A stretch of 64,000 nt of DNA from Daphnia pulex (taxonomy: Eukaryota; Arthropoda; Branchiopoda; Diplostraca; Daphniidae), in assembly GCF_021134715.1 (NCBI RefSeq), contig NC_060023.1:7564001-7628000 (forward strand). The letters are read 5' to 3'. The notes under the pieces are model-generated. The model had not been told where the DNA came from. It did no database searches and worked only from the letters and a program-made list of their open reading frames with translations. The position numbers and the translations under genes are program-made. Below are positions 21,781-35,000 of this stretch, in pieces (positions within the stretch are counted from its first letter, which is position 1; each line of letters starts with the position of its first letter).

Positions 21781-24700
21781 ATGGCACAGGTAAATGGCGA
21801 TGAAAGTGTTTCTAAATATGCTGCTGTACCCGAAAGTGGGGTTGCGAGGCTCCACAGTGCAGCAGTTCCTATAAAGCAGCCATCAGTAAATGGTAAAGCT
21901 CTTTGTAGCAATGGGTCATCATCAAGCATATCGAGTTTCAGGTAAATACTTTTTTTTACATCCTGCTTTGACCGAATAACTAGGTATCAATTCACAACAT
22001 ACATTACAAGCTAATTTTTTTTAACATATCAAGGTTAAGTGTGGGAAGTGGCAGTAGTGGAGACACAGACATCCAATACATCAAACCTTCAGAACTATTT
22101 CCAAAGAAATTAGCCTGGGTTGAAGGAGGATCTGCCAACACCATCCCACCACCATTCCCTTTGTTACCAGGAGAAGATATAATTTACGAAGTAATGTTTA
22201 CAATTTCTCAAATGGGAAAAAATGCAAATTCTAATCATATCACTGTTCATGTAGGGCCGAGCTGTGGAAGGAACATTATACATTTCCAATTACAGACTGT
22301 ATCTATCTAAAAAAGTTCCCACAGAAGCTTTTGCCATTCCTCCTGCCTTGTCTCCTCAGAGCAGTGTAAGAGATGTAAATGTCCCTTTGGGCTTAATTGA
22401 ATCGATTGAGTGTAAGGATATATTCTACATTAACTTATACTGCAAAGATGCTAGATCATTCAGGTATATGCCATAAAAATTTTTTACTATAATGCTTTAA
22501 TGCTAATATCTTTATTTAGATTAATTTTCGTTAATGGTGAATGTTGCCAAGACTGGCTTAAGCGGCTATCGCAAAGCTTGAATCTCCCTCGCAAGCCCGA
22601 AGAAGTTTTTTCTCTGGCTTTCTATGCATGGACTCGTGATGATGATGAAAATCATTTGACGAAGCCACCAGTTAATCAGACTATGCCATGGTGGCGTAAT
22701 CTATCCAATTATGATCAACCCTTGACGGGAGAGAAATTATTCCGATTTGAGGTATCTATACTTGGAATTTATTTTAATTTGTTCTTGAGTGGCTGGATTC
22801 ATACAAATTCAATAATCCGATTATTTGTTTGTTTGTTTGTTTTTTTTTGTTTGGTTTGTTTTTGCAGGTTGAACGTCAAGGCTATGATGATTCCGTGACC
22901 TGGCGAATCAGCTCGGCTAATGCTGATTTCAAACTGAGTCCATCTTATCCCACTCATCTGCTAGTGCCAACATCTATTTCGGATGATATGCTAGAAGGTA
23001 ATTTTAATTTGAAATAGAATTCTCAAACATAAATGTCATAAATAGTAATAGTCTTCTAACCATATTTAATGCATGTGTAACGTGAGCGTTTAGCAGTAGC
23101 ATCATGCTACTGCTCTGTTGCTTTAGTACATCTAGCAAATCGAAATTTGACGTGGAAGATTGATTTTCTTCGTTTCTGTATTAAGTTACATTACAGAATA
23201 GAGTGAATAGTAGAATGAAGTTTTCTCAATTACTTTTAACAACTACGTTTTAAACGTTTAATTGGTAATGCTTTAACCGTATTGATGAATATTGAATTCT
23301 AACCAGAACAGTAAATCTAATAGATGCTGTTTCCTTTTTTATTTCATAAGCTGTGGCAGCCTTCAGAAGTGCTCGTCGTCTACCAGCTGTAGTCTGGCGG
23401 CATAAGCGAAATGGGGCCGTTCTCGGCCGCTGTTCCCAGCCAGAAGTTGGTTGGCTTGGCTGGCGATCCCAAGAGGATGAAACCCTGCTTCTCTCAATCC
23501 TCAATTCTTGTTTCTACGACAGCGCTAATAATCCTCTTCGATCGCGTCATCCAACACCGAACAAAGACATGAATTCCACAAATGAAGAGTGGAATGGTGA
23601 AGGATCACTTTCGATTTCAAATGGTAGCTCGAGCAACGTAGAGTGTGGTTCCCTAAAAGATCTTAGTGAAGATTCTTCGTGCTTCACTCAAGGCCACAAA
23701 AAAGTAGATTTTTCATTAATTTAATGGTGACATTCTTTTCCTCGTTTCTAATTCTATTTCCTTTAATCTACCGAAACAGAAAATGCTGATTGTGGACGCA
23801 CGTAGTTATGCAACTGCTGTTGCAAACCGGGCACGAGGTGGGGGTTGCGAGTTTCCCCAATATTATCCACAATGTGACATTGAATTCATGAATCTTGCCA
23901 ACATTCATGCTGTACGCAAGAGTTTCCTACTTCTTCGGGCACTTTGTCAGTCAGCCATCGGCAATTTGGCTACTACTGATCAATCCAAGTATGAATATTG
24001 TAGTTCTTTTTGGATTAAGTTAGTTTAACATCGTTACTCTTGTCTTCCATTACAGCTGGTTCACACAATTGGATTCGACACGGTGGCTTCATCATATGGC
24101 AAATTTGCTACGTGCATCGTGGTACACGGCTGTTAATTTGGAAGAACATGGTCGACCGGTCCTCGTTCATTGCAGTGATGGTTGGGACCGAACGCCTCAA
24201 ATCGTATCCTTAGCTCAGATCATGATTGACCCTTTTTATCGAACCGTTAAAGTTTGTACATTTTTAAATAGTTCCTTTGTTTGTTGGTTTTTAATCTTTT
24301 CAAAATGCGTTTGAATTACAGGGTTTTCAGATTCTTGTTCAGCGGGAGTGGATAGAGTTTGGTCACAAGTTTGCCGATCGATGTGGGTTGTTAGGTGGTT
24401 GTGAGGATACGAATGAGCGTTGCCCCGTTTTCTTACAGTTTCTTGACTGTGTTCACCAACTGATGAGCCAGTTTCCTACGGCTTTCCAGTTTAATCACGC
24501 TTACTTGGTCAAAATGGTGCAACATATTTACTCAAACCTCTTCGGCACTTTTCTGCTCAACACAGTCCAGGAGCGCACTTCCCACCGCATCTCCGAACGT
24601 AGCCACAGCCTCTGGAGCTTTTTGCTTCAAAAAAGCAACGAATATTCAAACTATCTGTACGAGTTAACTGAGGAGGTAATAACTATCCAATGCGCTTAAC

Positions 24701-26707
24701 ATTGACAATATTTGCTAAGTACTCAAACAGTTTAAACATTAATATTTGTGATTGTTGTTTTTCTAGCCAATTTGGCCTTCTTATCAAGTACGGGATTTGT
24801 ACTTCTGGTCAGCTGTTTACACAGCCGAATTAGGAAGTATGCCCAACGACTGCCAGACTGGAGATTGTCGGGAAAATTCCACAACTGTTAATCTTAACAC
24901 TAGGTGTGATAGTATTTGATGATAACGTTTCTTCGTACCGAACACCTGTTTTATTTCAAGTGTCTTGTTTAGCAGCAGCAGTCCTTGTAGCAGTGGATAC
25001 GCCACTCCACAACAAACAGCTTTGACAGATAGCATGGTTGACACGTTAGCGTGGAAAAATCTTAATATCAAAGGTGGAGTCCGAAATCCAATGGAAGATT
25101 CCACTGACACTCTGGTCGACGATGGACACAAAGTATGGCAAAGAAAATCTTCAATTAACATGGTTTCATTTATTTATTATAAATTTTTTTTTTCTCCCTC
25201 TTCTTATTCTTCTCTTATTCATCTTTTAGCCCACAACCGTTCTTGATCAATCTGATGGTGATATGGAAGCCGGCGAATCCTTTCCGTTACTTGAACCGGA
25301 GCCTGTAAAAGAGCCCTCTTATAAGGAACATCAAGATCCTCTCCCTTCGATGACCCATTTTCGTTCCAAACAATTAAAATCTCCGTTAGAGGAGCCCCTT
25401 TGTTTACCACAAAATATTGCAAGTGAAGAAGATGGAGAAGAATCGGAAGTGGACGGCCGGAATTCTTATCTAAATAATTGTCCAACGTGTAAGAGAAATT
25501 GGGATCTTCTCAATCGCAACCAGACACACAGTAAAGCTGATCCAGCACCAATGACATTTAATGATGGTGAAGAAAAAGCAATTGCGACGACCATGACACG
25601 GCTTGGTGACTCAACTGCTACGTGCCTTGGATATGATTTGGATGGGCTTCTTCCATCAATTGATCGTCAACAAGTTCGTTTAGGGCAGATCCTCGCTGCA
25701 AAAGACGTAAGCATTTTATCCTTTATGTGTGTTTGCATTATTTATAGTGTTGTTTAATTTTCAAAGGCGGAACTGGATGCTCTGCGTCGTGATTTGCATC
25801 AGACCCGAGTAGCACTCTGTCGTCAAGTTTGCCACGACTGCAAGTCAAGTAGAAAGACAAATTCAAGTTCAAAGTCAAATTCGGTATATCTTTTAACCTC
25901 TTAAGCCAGCTGATGTGGCGTATGAAGTCATTGTTGATTTTTTAATAAAGGAAGTTCGTATGTGAACAATTTAGGAAGGTTTGATAGAAGAGTCTTGTCG
26001 TGACGGATCGCCTGGTAGAAATGAAAGTTCTGATTGCTCGCTCGGTGGTCTGAATAGTTCACCATCATCGTGGGAAAATGTTGACGAAAAAGAGATAGGA
26101 GATAAGGTATTCAGTTTCACTGTCCTCATCGGTTTAAAGCTTGAAATCTTTCCCCTTATGGGAAAGGACGAAAGCAGCATTCGAAATTTAAGTCACATCC
26201 AATCCACGATTCCCAATATGTTTCCAGGCTCCTGTTGGTCCACCGATCCTGTGGGTACCAGACCATCTTGCCCCTTCATGCATGAGATGTAGTACTCCAT
26301 TTTGGATGGCTAGAAGGAGACACCATTGCAGGTTTGCTTTTCCCCTTATATTTATTACAGGGTTTGTCTATACAATTTAGGCACACATTTACATTCGCTT
26401 TCTATCCAGGAATTGTGGTAAAGTCTTTTGTTCAGAATGTGCCGATCGCGATCTGCCTCTTCCACACCAGAATTTATTCCAACCCGTCCGAGTGTGTAAC
26501 GTGTGCTACGATTCATTAAGCGGTGAAAATGAAGATGGAGAAATGTGCTTGGGGGCGCTCCAAGAACAGCAGGACTTTTCAGCTACGAGATCACATTTGG
26601 GGAGAGCCTTCAGCCTAACCAGCTTAGCCACCGGTTCCTGTGCCTGCCATTGTTGTCAACTAAAACGACCCACCAAATTCAAAGCTGTGACAGCTGGATC
26701 TACCTAG
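21781..26707 (+). CDS. MTMR3/4: Myotubularin-related phosphoinositide 3-phosphatase with FYVE domain (MTMR3/4 type)
   Basis: Sixteen coding exons: 21781-21941, 22034-22190, 22255-22463, 22520-22751, 22868-22997, 23351-23703, 23780-23988, 24056-24251, 24322-24675, 24767-24903, 24973-25132, 25230-25706, 25767-25883, 25975-26106, 26228-26331 and 26410-26707. The total is 3426 nt (1141 residues) and all phases close. Domains: PH-GRAM (about 60-195), then the myotubularin phosphatase (about 200-690) with the intact catalytic loop HCSDGWDRT (Cys about 523, Arg about 529). A long acidic linker with a short coiled coil follows. The FYVE finger (about 1010-1075) has WVPD, RRRHHCR and RVC motifs and paired CxxC ligands. 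Such enzymes dephosphorylate PI3P and PI(3,5)P2 on endosomes and autophagosomes, and the catalytic residues predict an active enzyme. The FYVE is C-terminal, as in MTMR3/4, and is followed by a cysteine-rich tail. Confidence 0.95.
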
Positions 26708-28137
26708 GAGATATCAAACTAGCTTCCTTTCAAAAGGATCATAACATCGTGGGTTAACAAAATTCAACTAAAAATAGTCATAAAAATTATATTTGCTGAA
26801 TTAAATTGGCTTGACTTGGATTGTCATGTTTGCAGAAATACCTTTGTTGTCTGGCCAGTTTAGAGGGTTTTCACTGAAGCATTGGGCTAAAACTGCTGAA
26901 GGACCAGTATAAGGCAGAAGGGGAAGAGAACGTGGCAAACCAACAGTGTAATTGGCTAATCTATTATTTTCTTCTTGAGACCAGTTGTAGATTAAGCATT
27001 CACTAACCACTATCCATTCGGAACGTTCCACGAGTAACAAACACGTTCATTCTTGGGTTTGACGTAACAATGTTACAGACAATTTTAACCAACAAAAAAT
27101 TTGTGTGTTTGCATTCGGTATTGAAAATCAATTCCTAGTCTTGTGTTTGTCGATTTTTTTTTTTCATTGTATTCGGAAAATGACCAGGGCGAGTGTTTTA
27201 ATTTTGTAAAAGTTGTCGTTGATTGGTTCAAGTGTACTGTGACGCGGCGTAAGCTAATCTGGATGAGTTAACGTGTTATTTACAAGGTCCCACTGATGTG
27301 ATATGTATCGAACCGATTCGTAGGGGGATTGTAGAAAAGAGGGAAGTGATTTGTGTTGAAAGTGAAGCTGTTTGGTAGCATTTGCCTTCAAACATTACCT
27401 ATATGTGAATTATGAATATAAGTGTCGTTTCCCATTAGATAGTATATTTCCCATACTCTCCATTCGCTAGTACCCACTTTACTGACTAAAATTATTGCGG
27501 GACAGAATTCCCTCGAACCCCCCTTGTTTTATAAAGGCATAATGGCTAAAACAAAGTCTTCTAATTCATTTAAAGCGTGGCAAATTTCTTAGCCCATGGT
27601 CTGCAAACTTTACTCTGTTCTCTAAAAGGTGTAAGACTTGTTATCATATAATCTGAATAAACGTTTATGGGAACTTCTGTCATGAAGTGATAACCTAAAA
27701 TGTACAGTACCGGCTTACTAGAAGATAACGTTATCTGCATTCGCATGCAAGAAAACGAATTGGTCTATAAGGCTATATGTTAGACAAAATATATTATTAA
27801 AGTTGTTTTGCAGCGAACAAATTGCACACACTCTGGGTTTCAACCATTTTATTGAACTTTTCATCTAAAAAAAAGTAATAGCGAAGGAGCTTTTCGCTAA
27901 CTACGCCGACACAGTCCATCTCAACTACCCCCCAAAAAATACAGGAAAACATGTTGGTGTGAAGACGGAAATGTAAATGCAAATAAGAAGCGGGAAATGG
28001 AATGTATTTGAAAAGTGAAAACTAAATTTTAGAGAGCTATAAAATATCAATTCAATTATAACAACGTCTTGCATGACGAAATGCAAGAGGAAATCTTTTT
28101 TCTAAACTTGTTTGAGTCTACTGCACTATTCAACTTT
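26708..28137. other. Convergent 3' region between the phosphatase and PGM3
   Basis: No gene. An AATAAA occurs at about 27657 on the plus strand, and TTTATT near 27836 could serve the minus-strand PGM3 gene. The stretch around 27797-27982 is open on the minus strand but looks random. Confidence 0.4.
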
Positions 28138-30561
28138 TTATTTGGGCAGTGAAGGAACATTACCCACGCCGTTAGCTAATTCGTAAACTTTCAGCGCTAC
28201 TTCATGTGCCAGTTTATCCGCGTTGGCTTGACTATCCGCCTCTGCGTATACTCGAACTACATCTTCTGTGCCGGAAGGTCTAAGTTATGATTTTCGATTA
28301 GTAAACAACGAAAACATTTAAAAATCAAATTATGGTAAACAATTACCTGACGAAGGAACGACCTTTGTTAAATTTCGCTACAATTGAATCGATTTCAGAC
28401 TGTAATCCGGGCGGATCTGTGCAGCGACGCTCTGCATCCGCCGTCTGAATAACATTGCGGTCAGCCACACTAACCTTTATTGTGAAAAAATAATACGTTA
28501 CAAAACTAAATTTTAAACATACATATACAACGTATAAAGCAACCTTCATTTGTCGGTTCGGTAAATCAGTGTAGGCGGCATCCCATTCAGCAACACCCCA
28601 TCCGAAAGCATGCAGCACGGTTTCTACCAATAAGAGATCTGAAATTGCATCCCCAACTGTTTGATTTATCACGTCCATCAGAAGGAACAGTTGTTTGGCG
28701 GCAGCAATACGTTCAGCAGGCAGACTTTAAAAATATAACAGTTGAATTAAAACTAAAAAGGTGTCAAGCAATCTCCAAAAATACCTTTCGTCAGCGGCAG
28801 CATTTTTTATCGTTTCCATCGCAGCTGAACTGAACACTACAGTACCGTGCCCATTGGCTTCGAAGTAGACACCAACATCAAACTCTAGAGCCCGATGATG
28901 AAGGTACTTGACACCAGTCGGGACACACGCTACTTCAACGCCCTACGATTTTATTAATCAATAAAACATTTTCTTTTTAAATACCAACTATATTGTAAAT
29001 CACTTACCAAAGTGTTATTAATGTATTCAGTTGAACTGCCGTTTGCATAAGCCGTTTGGACTAAACCGACGTTGAGGTTCACGCCACTTTCTTTGATCAG
29101 CTTTTTAATGTAACCAGCGACTAGAGAGAAACATAAAATATTGCATAAAAAAAGACCAAATAAGCTGAACAGTTTATAATAATGTGACAAAGGCATACCT
29201 AGAGTGGCAATTTTATCGCCATCGAGAAGTTTAAAGTTTCCTTGAGTATCAAGATAGAAATAAACCAAGCGGTCGGCATCTCCATCCAATGAAGCAGCTC
29301 TTGTACCCACTTCAAGTGGCATATTCTGAAAATATCATTATGCAATTAAAATAATGAAGCAAATGATGAAAAATAATGTTACTATACCTGTGGGGGCTTT
29401 TGCAATACTTTGACGTGATCTGCTCCACACTGATAGTTTAGCTTTCCATCTCCACTGTTGTAAATAGTAACTTCAATGCAATTGCCCAAATATTCTTGAA
29501 ATGCTTTCATCTTTAAAGCTCCAACACCATTAGCTCCATCTAGACTGAGACTATGTTGGTAAGAACCATTGTCATAGTTTGATCCTCTGAGAGCTTTAAA
29601 TGCTGATGAAATCTTGCTAAAGTATCCTTCTTCGTTAGGCTCTCCATAGGCTTTATTAGTGTTCTGGCAAGTGACAAAGAAGTGCAGTTGTGGAGTTGAA
29701 ACCACACCAAAATCAGTAACACATCCCTGAACAGACTTAATACCATCAATAGCTGCTTGAGCTAAGAATGGACTGCTTGGTCTAAGATGACATCAAACAA
29801 AGTTATTAACAATACACACCATGAAAAATATGGGAAAAAAATATGGGAATTAATTCATGGTTTCTTAGGAAGTATACCTGGTGTCTCTGCCAACATAGAC
29901 CATTGCATTTGTTCCAATGGTGATCCCATTTTCTTCCAAAATTTGGCTCATTGTTGATTCCAGGTCTTCATTTCTGAAAGAAACATGTGATAATTGAATG
30001 TGAAGTACAAGGGCAGTAGGAGGGAAAAAATGTTTCCAGTAAATATATACATCTTTTACTCACTTTGCATTGGCTAATTTTGTAGCAATTACCTCCCAAG
30101 ATGCTTCAAGCATTTCACCATGGGGATCAACTAACTTGACTCCATTATCAGGTTCATCATTGTGTGAGGCAGTGATCATAACACCAATAATTGCTATAGA
30201 TTGGTATTAAAAGGTGAATGTAGATTTAAAAACAAAACAATAACAATGTCAATAAATTAATCAAGTTACCATTTTTCTGCATGGATCTAAAGGCTGCTAG
30301 AATTCCCATCCGATACAAGACATGGGTTAGTTCTTCTGCCCTACATTAAAAGAAAAAAAAAGCTGTCAGAGCAAGTTTCCATATATAGAGAAACTAGGGG
30401 AACAGCATATTGGGGTCCCACATAAAAATCAACCATGTAATTAAAGATAAAATGTTTTACTTGGTTCGGAATCCAGCTGTACCATATTGAATCCATTTCT
30501 CCGATTTCCGGGGATACTTTTCTGTTCCCAATTGCTGCGACGTGTTCAAAAGATCCGCCAT
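28138..30561 (-). CDS. PGM3: Phosphoacetylglucosamine mutase
   Basis: Eleven coding exons on the minus strand: 30561-30461, 30340-30270, 30193-30064, 29973-29878, 29781-29388, 29325-29199, 29120-29008, 28942-28785, 28724-28544, 28474-28347 and 28279-28138. The total is 1641 nt, 546 residues (human 542), all GT-AG. It converts GlcNAc-6-phosphate to GlcNAc-1-phosphate on the way to UDP-GlcNAc, feeding chitin synthesis and glycosylation in the cytosol. Visible motifs are YGTAGFRTK near the N-terminus, the catalytic ITASHN loop (Ser about 67), the metal-binding DGDADR loop, and the C-terminal phosphate-binding [16 protein letters not shown] chose ATG 30561 because it gives the usual family N-terminus; an in-frame extension to 30720 looks non-homologous. 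PAXIP1 is divergent, about 1.5 kb away. Confidence 0.95.
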
Positions 30562-32027
30562 TTCTGCACCTGAATTCACTGCACGATTGATTCTGGAAAG
30601 ACTGATGTTGTGAGAGTGGAGAACAAGTGAAGGCGGTGAAGGGGATCGAAATCTAGAGCAGAGAATGATTGCACGTTTGCCACAGAGATAAGAAAATGAT
30701 GAAGATGAAAAGATTAGCATTCTTTATCTTGCCTTATTTGCGGCCTACCTACATTCCAGTCGCAAAAAATTTCAAAATTTTAACGAGAAAAAAGAAACAA
30801 TACAAAATATTGTGTTACGTTTGGCAACGACTTCATTGCTGTCATCGAAATGTAGCGCCGTATTCAAACATGACAATCTTATTAGTTCACTACTTAGAAC
30901 TTGTTAATTATTATAGTATATTACGCAGTGAGTCGTGACAGAAAATATAAATAAATAGACAATAAAAAAACGATGAAGACTGTTGCACTCCTGATATTCA
31001 GAAATACGGAATTCCATAGTTCCATTTACTGAAAAGTGAAAAGGGGGTGAATGTTTTTTTGTTTTTTTTCAAATACAAGATTTTCAGGGAATGGTCAAAG
31101 GCCTATTCTTAATCATTTTCCCACAGCTTAATTTAAAGAGCCGGGATTCCACAGATGAAATCATTACGAAAAAATGTTCAGCTAAAATTATTCAGGCTAC
31201 TTTTGACTCACCCTATTCCCTATCCATGAACTTCTTGAGTTTTGACACACTGAACGGATCGCGTGTGACCCTATCAGTAGCTCCGTGACACGCAAAAACG
31301 ACAAAAACAAAAGGACATCGAACGGAAAGGCGTTCCCCCAAGGGCACCAAGGGCTTTCTAGTCTAGTCTAGTGAAGGACGTATGTAAGAAAATGTTATAT
31401 GGGCTGCTTAAAATTCAACCATTTATATATTATTTGCACTAATGTTTTCTACATATAATAATAATGCATACAAGATTATTAGACGAATTTTCGTTGCATA
31501 AAATAACTTAATTTTATCTACTCGTAACGAATTGTTTTTCACTTTTCCGCACACAAACAAAATACACACAAGCACAATTTTGACCAAATTTGGTTTACGG
31601 GTTTATACCTACATTCCGTCGATTTTGCCGAAACGACATGGAATCGTTTAAATAGATAATAATTTGGGTTTGGCCGTTTTAACAGTGATAGCTCTATAAA
31701 CCTTATTTTATATGTGTGATCCTAATGATGAGTCTACTCTGCGCTGATCTGGTCCCGGACCCCGGACCGGAACGCGGTCCCCGTAGCGCGGAACGGCGGA
31801 ACCCGAGTCGGCGAGTTCGTGTGTATTTTTACCAACGATTTGACAACTAAGCATACGCAGACGCTCTGAAGTCTAAAGCCCTCTTCGTTCTTACCCTCCT
31901 GTGACTTGTGTGTGATGTTTATTGTTGTAATGTTATCAAGACTTACTGCAACTGTGTAGGGTGGATCAACTTTATATTTTTTAAATTTCATGTATTTTTC
32001 ACATGAAGGAACGAAGAAATTCAGAAA
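30562..32027. promoter_or_regulatory. Divergent intergenic region between PGM3 and PAXIP1
   Basis: About 1.47 kb without a gene. A G+C-rich island at 31740-31830 contrasts with the A+T-rich surroundings. It contains GGTCCCGGACCCCGGACCGG-type repeats that can fold back on themselves. It could be a promoter island for either gene or a small repeat fragment. Short open frames on either strand are not credible. Confidence 0.35.
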
Positions 32028-35000
32028 ATGGAGTTGCCGAACCTTAATCCTAAATTTCTGGAAGAAGTGAAATATTTTTCGACTGGCAATCTAAGTGAAA
32101 CGGTATCAATATTTTGAATGAATCAAAACCATGGAATATAAAATTGTTGATTTTATATATTGAAATGTTACCTATTTGATAGGTTCAATCACTGCTCACT
32201 AATGGAGGTTCGAAGTCATTTAAATATGCAAGTGATATGATGACACATTGTATAGTTGGTGAAAATGCTGACACCAGTGCCATTGAAGAAGTTAGAGACA
32301 TTTTTGAGAAACCAGTTGTTATATCACATTGGGTTCCATTGTCAGCTCATGCATCAAAACTTTTACCGTAAACAGTTGTTGTGCATAATGTTTCCATTAA
32401 ATATTCATTCTTTCCTTTAAAACACTTACAGAGTTCCTCCCTTTGATCCCAAAATCCCTGCAATTTTCAAAGGAGTGATTGCCAGTGTTTCCCAGGTTTC
32501 AGCAAAAGATGTGAAGAAACTATGGGCTTTATTAGAAATTCATGGTGGAAAGTTAAAACCTTCATTCGATTCTACTTGTACACATTTAGTTTGTGCTAAA
32601 GCGAGTGGTGTAAGTTTTGAATACCCTTTTACTAATTTGTGTTTCCTAACATTTATATTTTTAATAGAGCAAATTTAATGAAGCCTTAAAACATGAGTCG
32701 GTAGTAATTGTTACTCCTGATTGGATCACCCAATGTATTATGGAAAAATCCTTGGTTGGATCTGAAGGCTATCATCCATCTCTGTTAATAGAGCCAAAGG
32801 AAAAGTCACCACCTCGACCCCCAGTTGAAGCTATAAAGCACATCAAATTGTCTTTGGAAAAGAAAGAGGAAGTGAAATCACGAATTGAAGAACCGAAACC
32901 AATCGAAGTAAAAACTACAGAAGTTAGAAATCTACACGAGTCTTCAATAGTAGTGCAGCAGCCGCCAGCCCAACCGGAAGTGATAAATCGCCCTACAACT
33001 CCCATTACTGCACCACCGTCCACAAAGAACATGCGGATTGCATCAAATCTTCCACCTCATCTAGAGCAGCAACTTCAACAGCATTCTATGATGAGAAACA
33101 CGGCTCCGAGACAACAACATCAAGGTGTGGGGGCTCATTCAGGCGTTAGAATGGTACGTTCCGGAAGTGGGACAACATGGAGAGGAGCTAGCCAACAACA
33201 AGCAGCTCTTCAGCGATCTGCGGCCGGAGTAGACCAACGACCTCAACAACAGACAATCCAAGGAGTGCGCTTGGGATCTGCTGTTCATCAAATTCGAGGA
33301 CAGGCACCCCAATTGGTTCAACAAGGTGTCAATAACCAATCGCAACCTGGTAACAATCAGCAAACCGCGCAACAACAGCTTCCTGGCATGGTAAGGCAAG
33401 TGAGACTTGTTAACCCGAATGCCCAGTCACTGCAGCAGCCCTTGAATCAAGAGCAGCTTCAGCGATCAGCCGAAGTCAATGCACAGCAACGTGGTCAAAC
33501 GAATAACCCCAACTCCTACCAACAACCTCAGCATCGCCTTCCAGTGTCTCAGTCACCACAGATAGTGAAAATGGTAGTATCTCAGTCTCAAACTGATGGA
33601 AAACTTCAAAATCATCCTCAGCAACCCCCCGTTTCATCACCACTGATCAATCAACAACAACCACAGTTCTCAAATCTATATTCTCAAAACGGACAACAGA
33701 TTCAGCCTGTGGGTCAGCAGCCTGTCTCTGGTCAAGCCACTCCTCAACAACAACAACATCACTTTCAACAAGTAACCGAAGATAACGCTAATGTTGCAGG
33801 AAATAACGCCAACGTTCAGTTGAGACAGACAGTGGATAACTCTTTCTCATCTGTTCAAAACCAAAATAATGCCTTTGCGCAGCAACACCAGAGAACAAAT
33901 ACACGGATGCCTATGGCTGGGAACATTCAACAAGGCGGTCAGGTTCCACAGCAGGTAATTTTGATCAATATGTTCTCGAAAACCAATCGTTTATTCCTTT
34001 AACTAAAATCTCATTGTCAGTCTTCTCATTCATCTTATGTAACGATTTTCTGTTCCTTATTTTCAGACAATAGTCCGCACACAAATGATTCAGCGACAGC
34101 AACATCCTCAACAAGGACAGGCTGCACCTCAACAGCCAGACTATTCTACGCAGATGATGGCGACTGGTGTAGGTACTGTTACTACTGGCGGTGGCAGTCA
34201 AGTGCAAGGGGTGGTGAATCAACAAATGGGAGCTATGCCCCCTAATCAGCAGCAGCAGCAGCAACAACAACAGCAAGTTTATAATCCAAATATTAGACCA
34301 AATCTTCGGCCCACGATACCTGTCCAGGCAGCTGCAGGCAATGTAGGCCGGCCATCACCTAACGGAGCTGCCTCACCTATGGTTCAGCAGCAACAACCTC
34401 AGACTCCTGTACAGCAAGTTCGTCCACTGTCGGTCTACCAACAGCAGTTGCTTCACATGCACATTCAAAGTAATTAATCATTACAAAATGTAAATTTATA
34501 AAATAATTCATAAAATTCAACATTTTTTGAAATTAGATATGAGTCCTCAAGCGCGGCAGCAGTTGCAGCAATTGACTCCTCAAATGAGACATGCAGTGCT
34601 TCAGAGAATCCTGCAACAACAAGAGCAACAACAGAATATGCACCAGGCGCAAACTCAACCTCCAAATTCAACTCCACAAATGCAAGGCCAACCGCCAAAT
34701 CAATCTCCACAAATGCAAGCTCAACCACCAAATCAAACGCCGCAGATGCAAGCTCAACCGAACGGACAAATGATTGCGAACCAGGGACAGCGAATGATGT
34801 TAGTTCAGCAACCACAAGGAAATTGGCAACCGGATCAACAACAAAATCAACTTGTACCCCCACAACAACAAACCGTTCAACAGCAAAACGTCCGACCTTA
34901 TGGTCCGGCTCAAGGCCTAATTAATCAACTAAATCAGGGTCAAGGTAGGTCATTTAGCTTGGAAACTTCTGTAATTTCACTTAATTTTTCAAACGAATTT

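Noticed and set aside
31734..31991. Minus-strand ORF of 85 codons before PAXIP1
   Set aside because: It spans the G+C-rich island and shows no domain or splice context.
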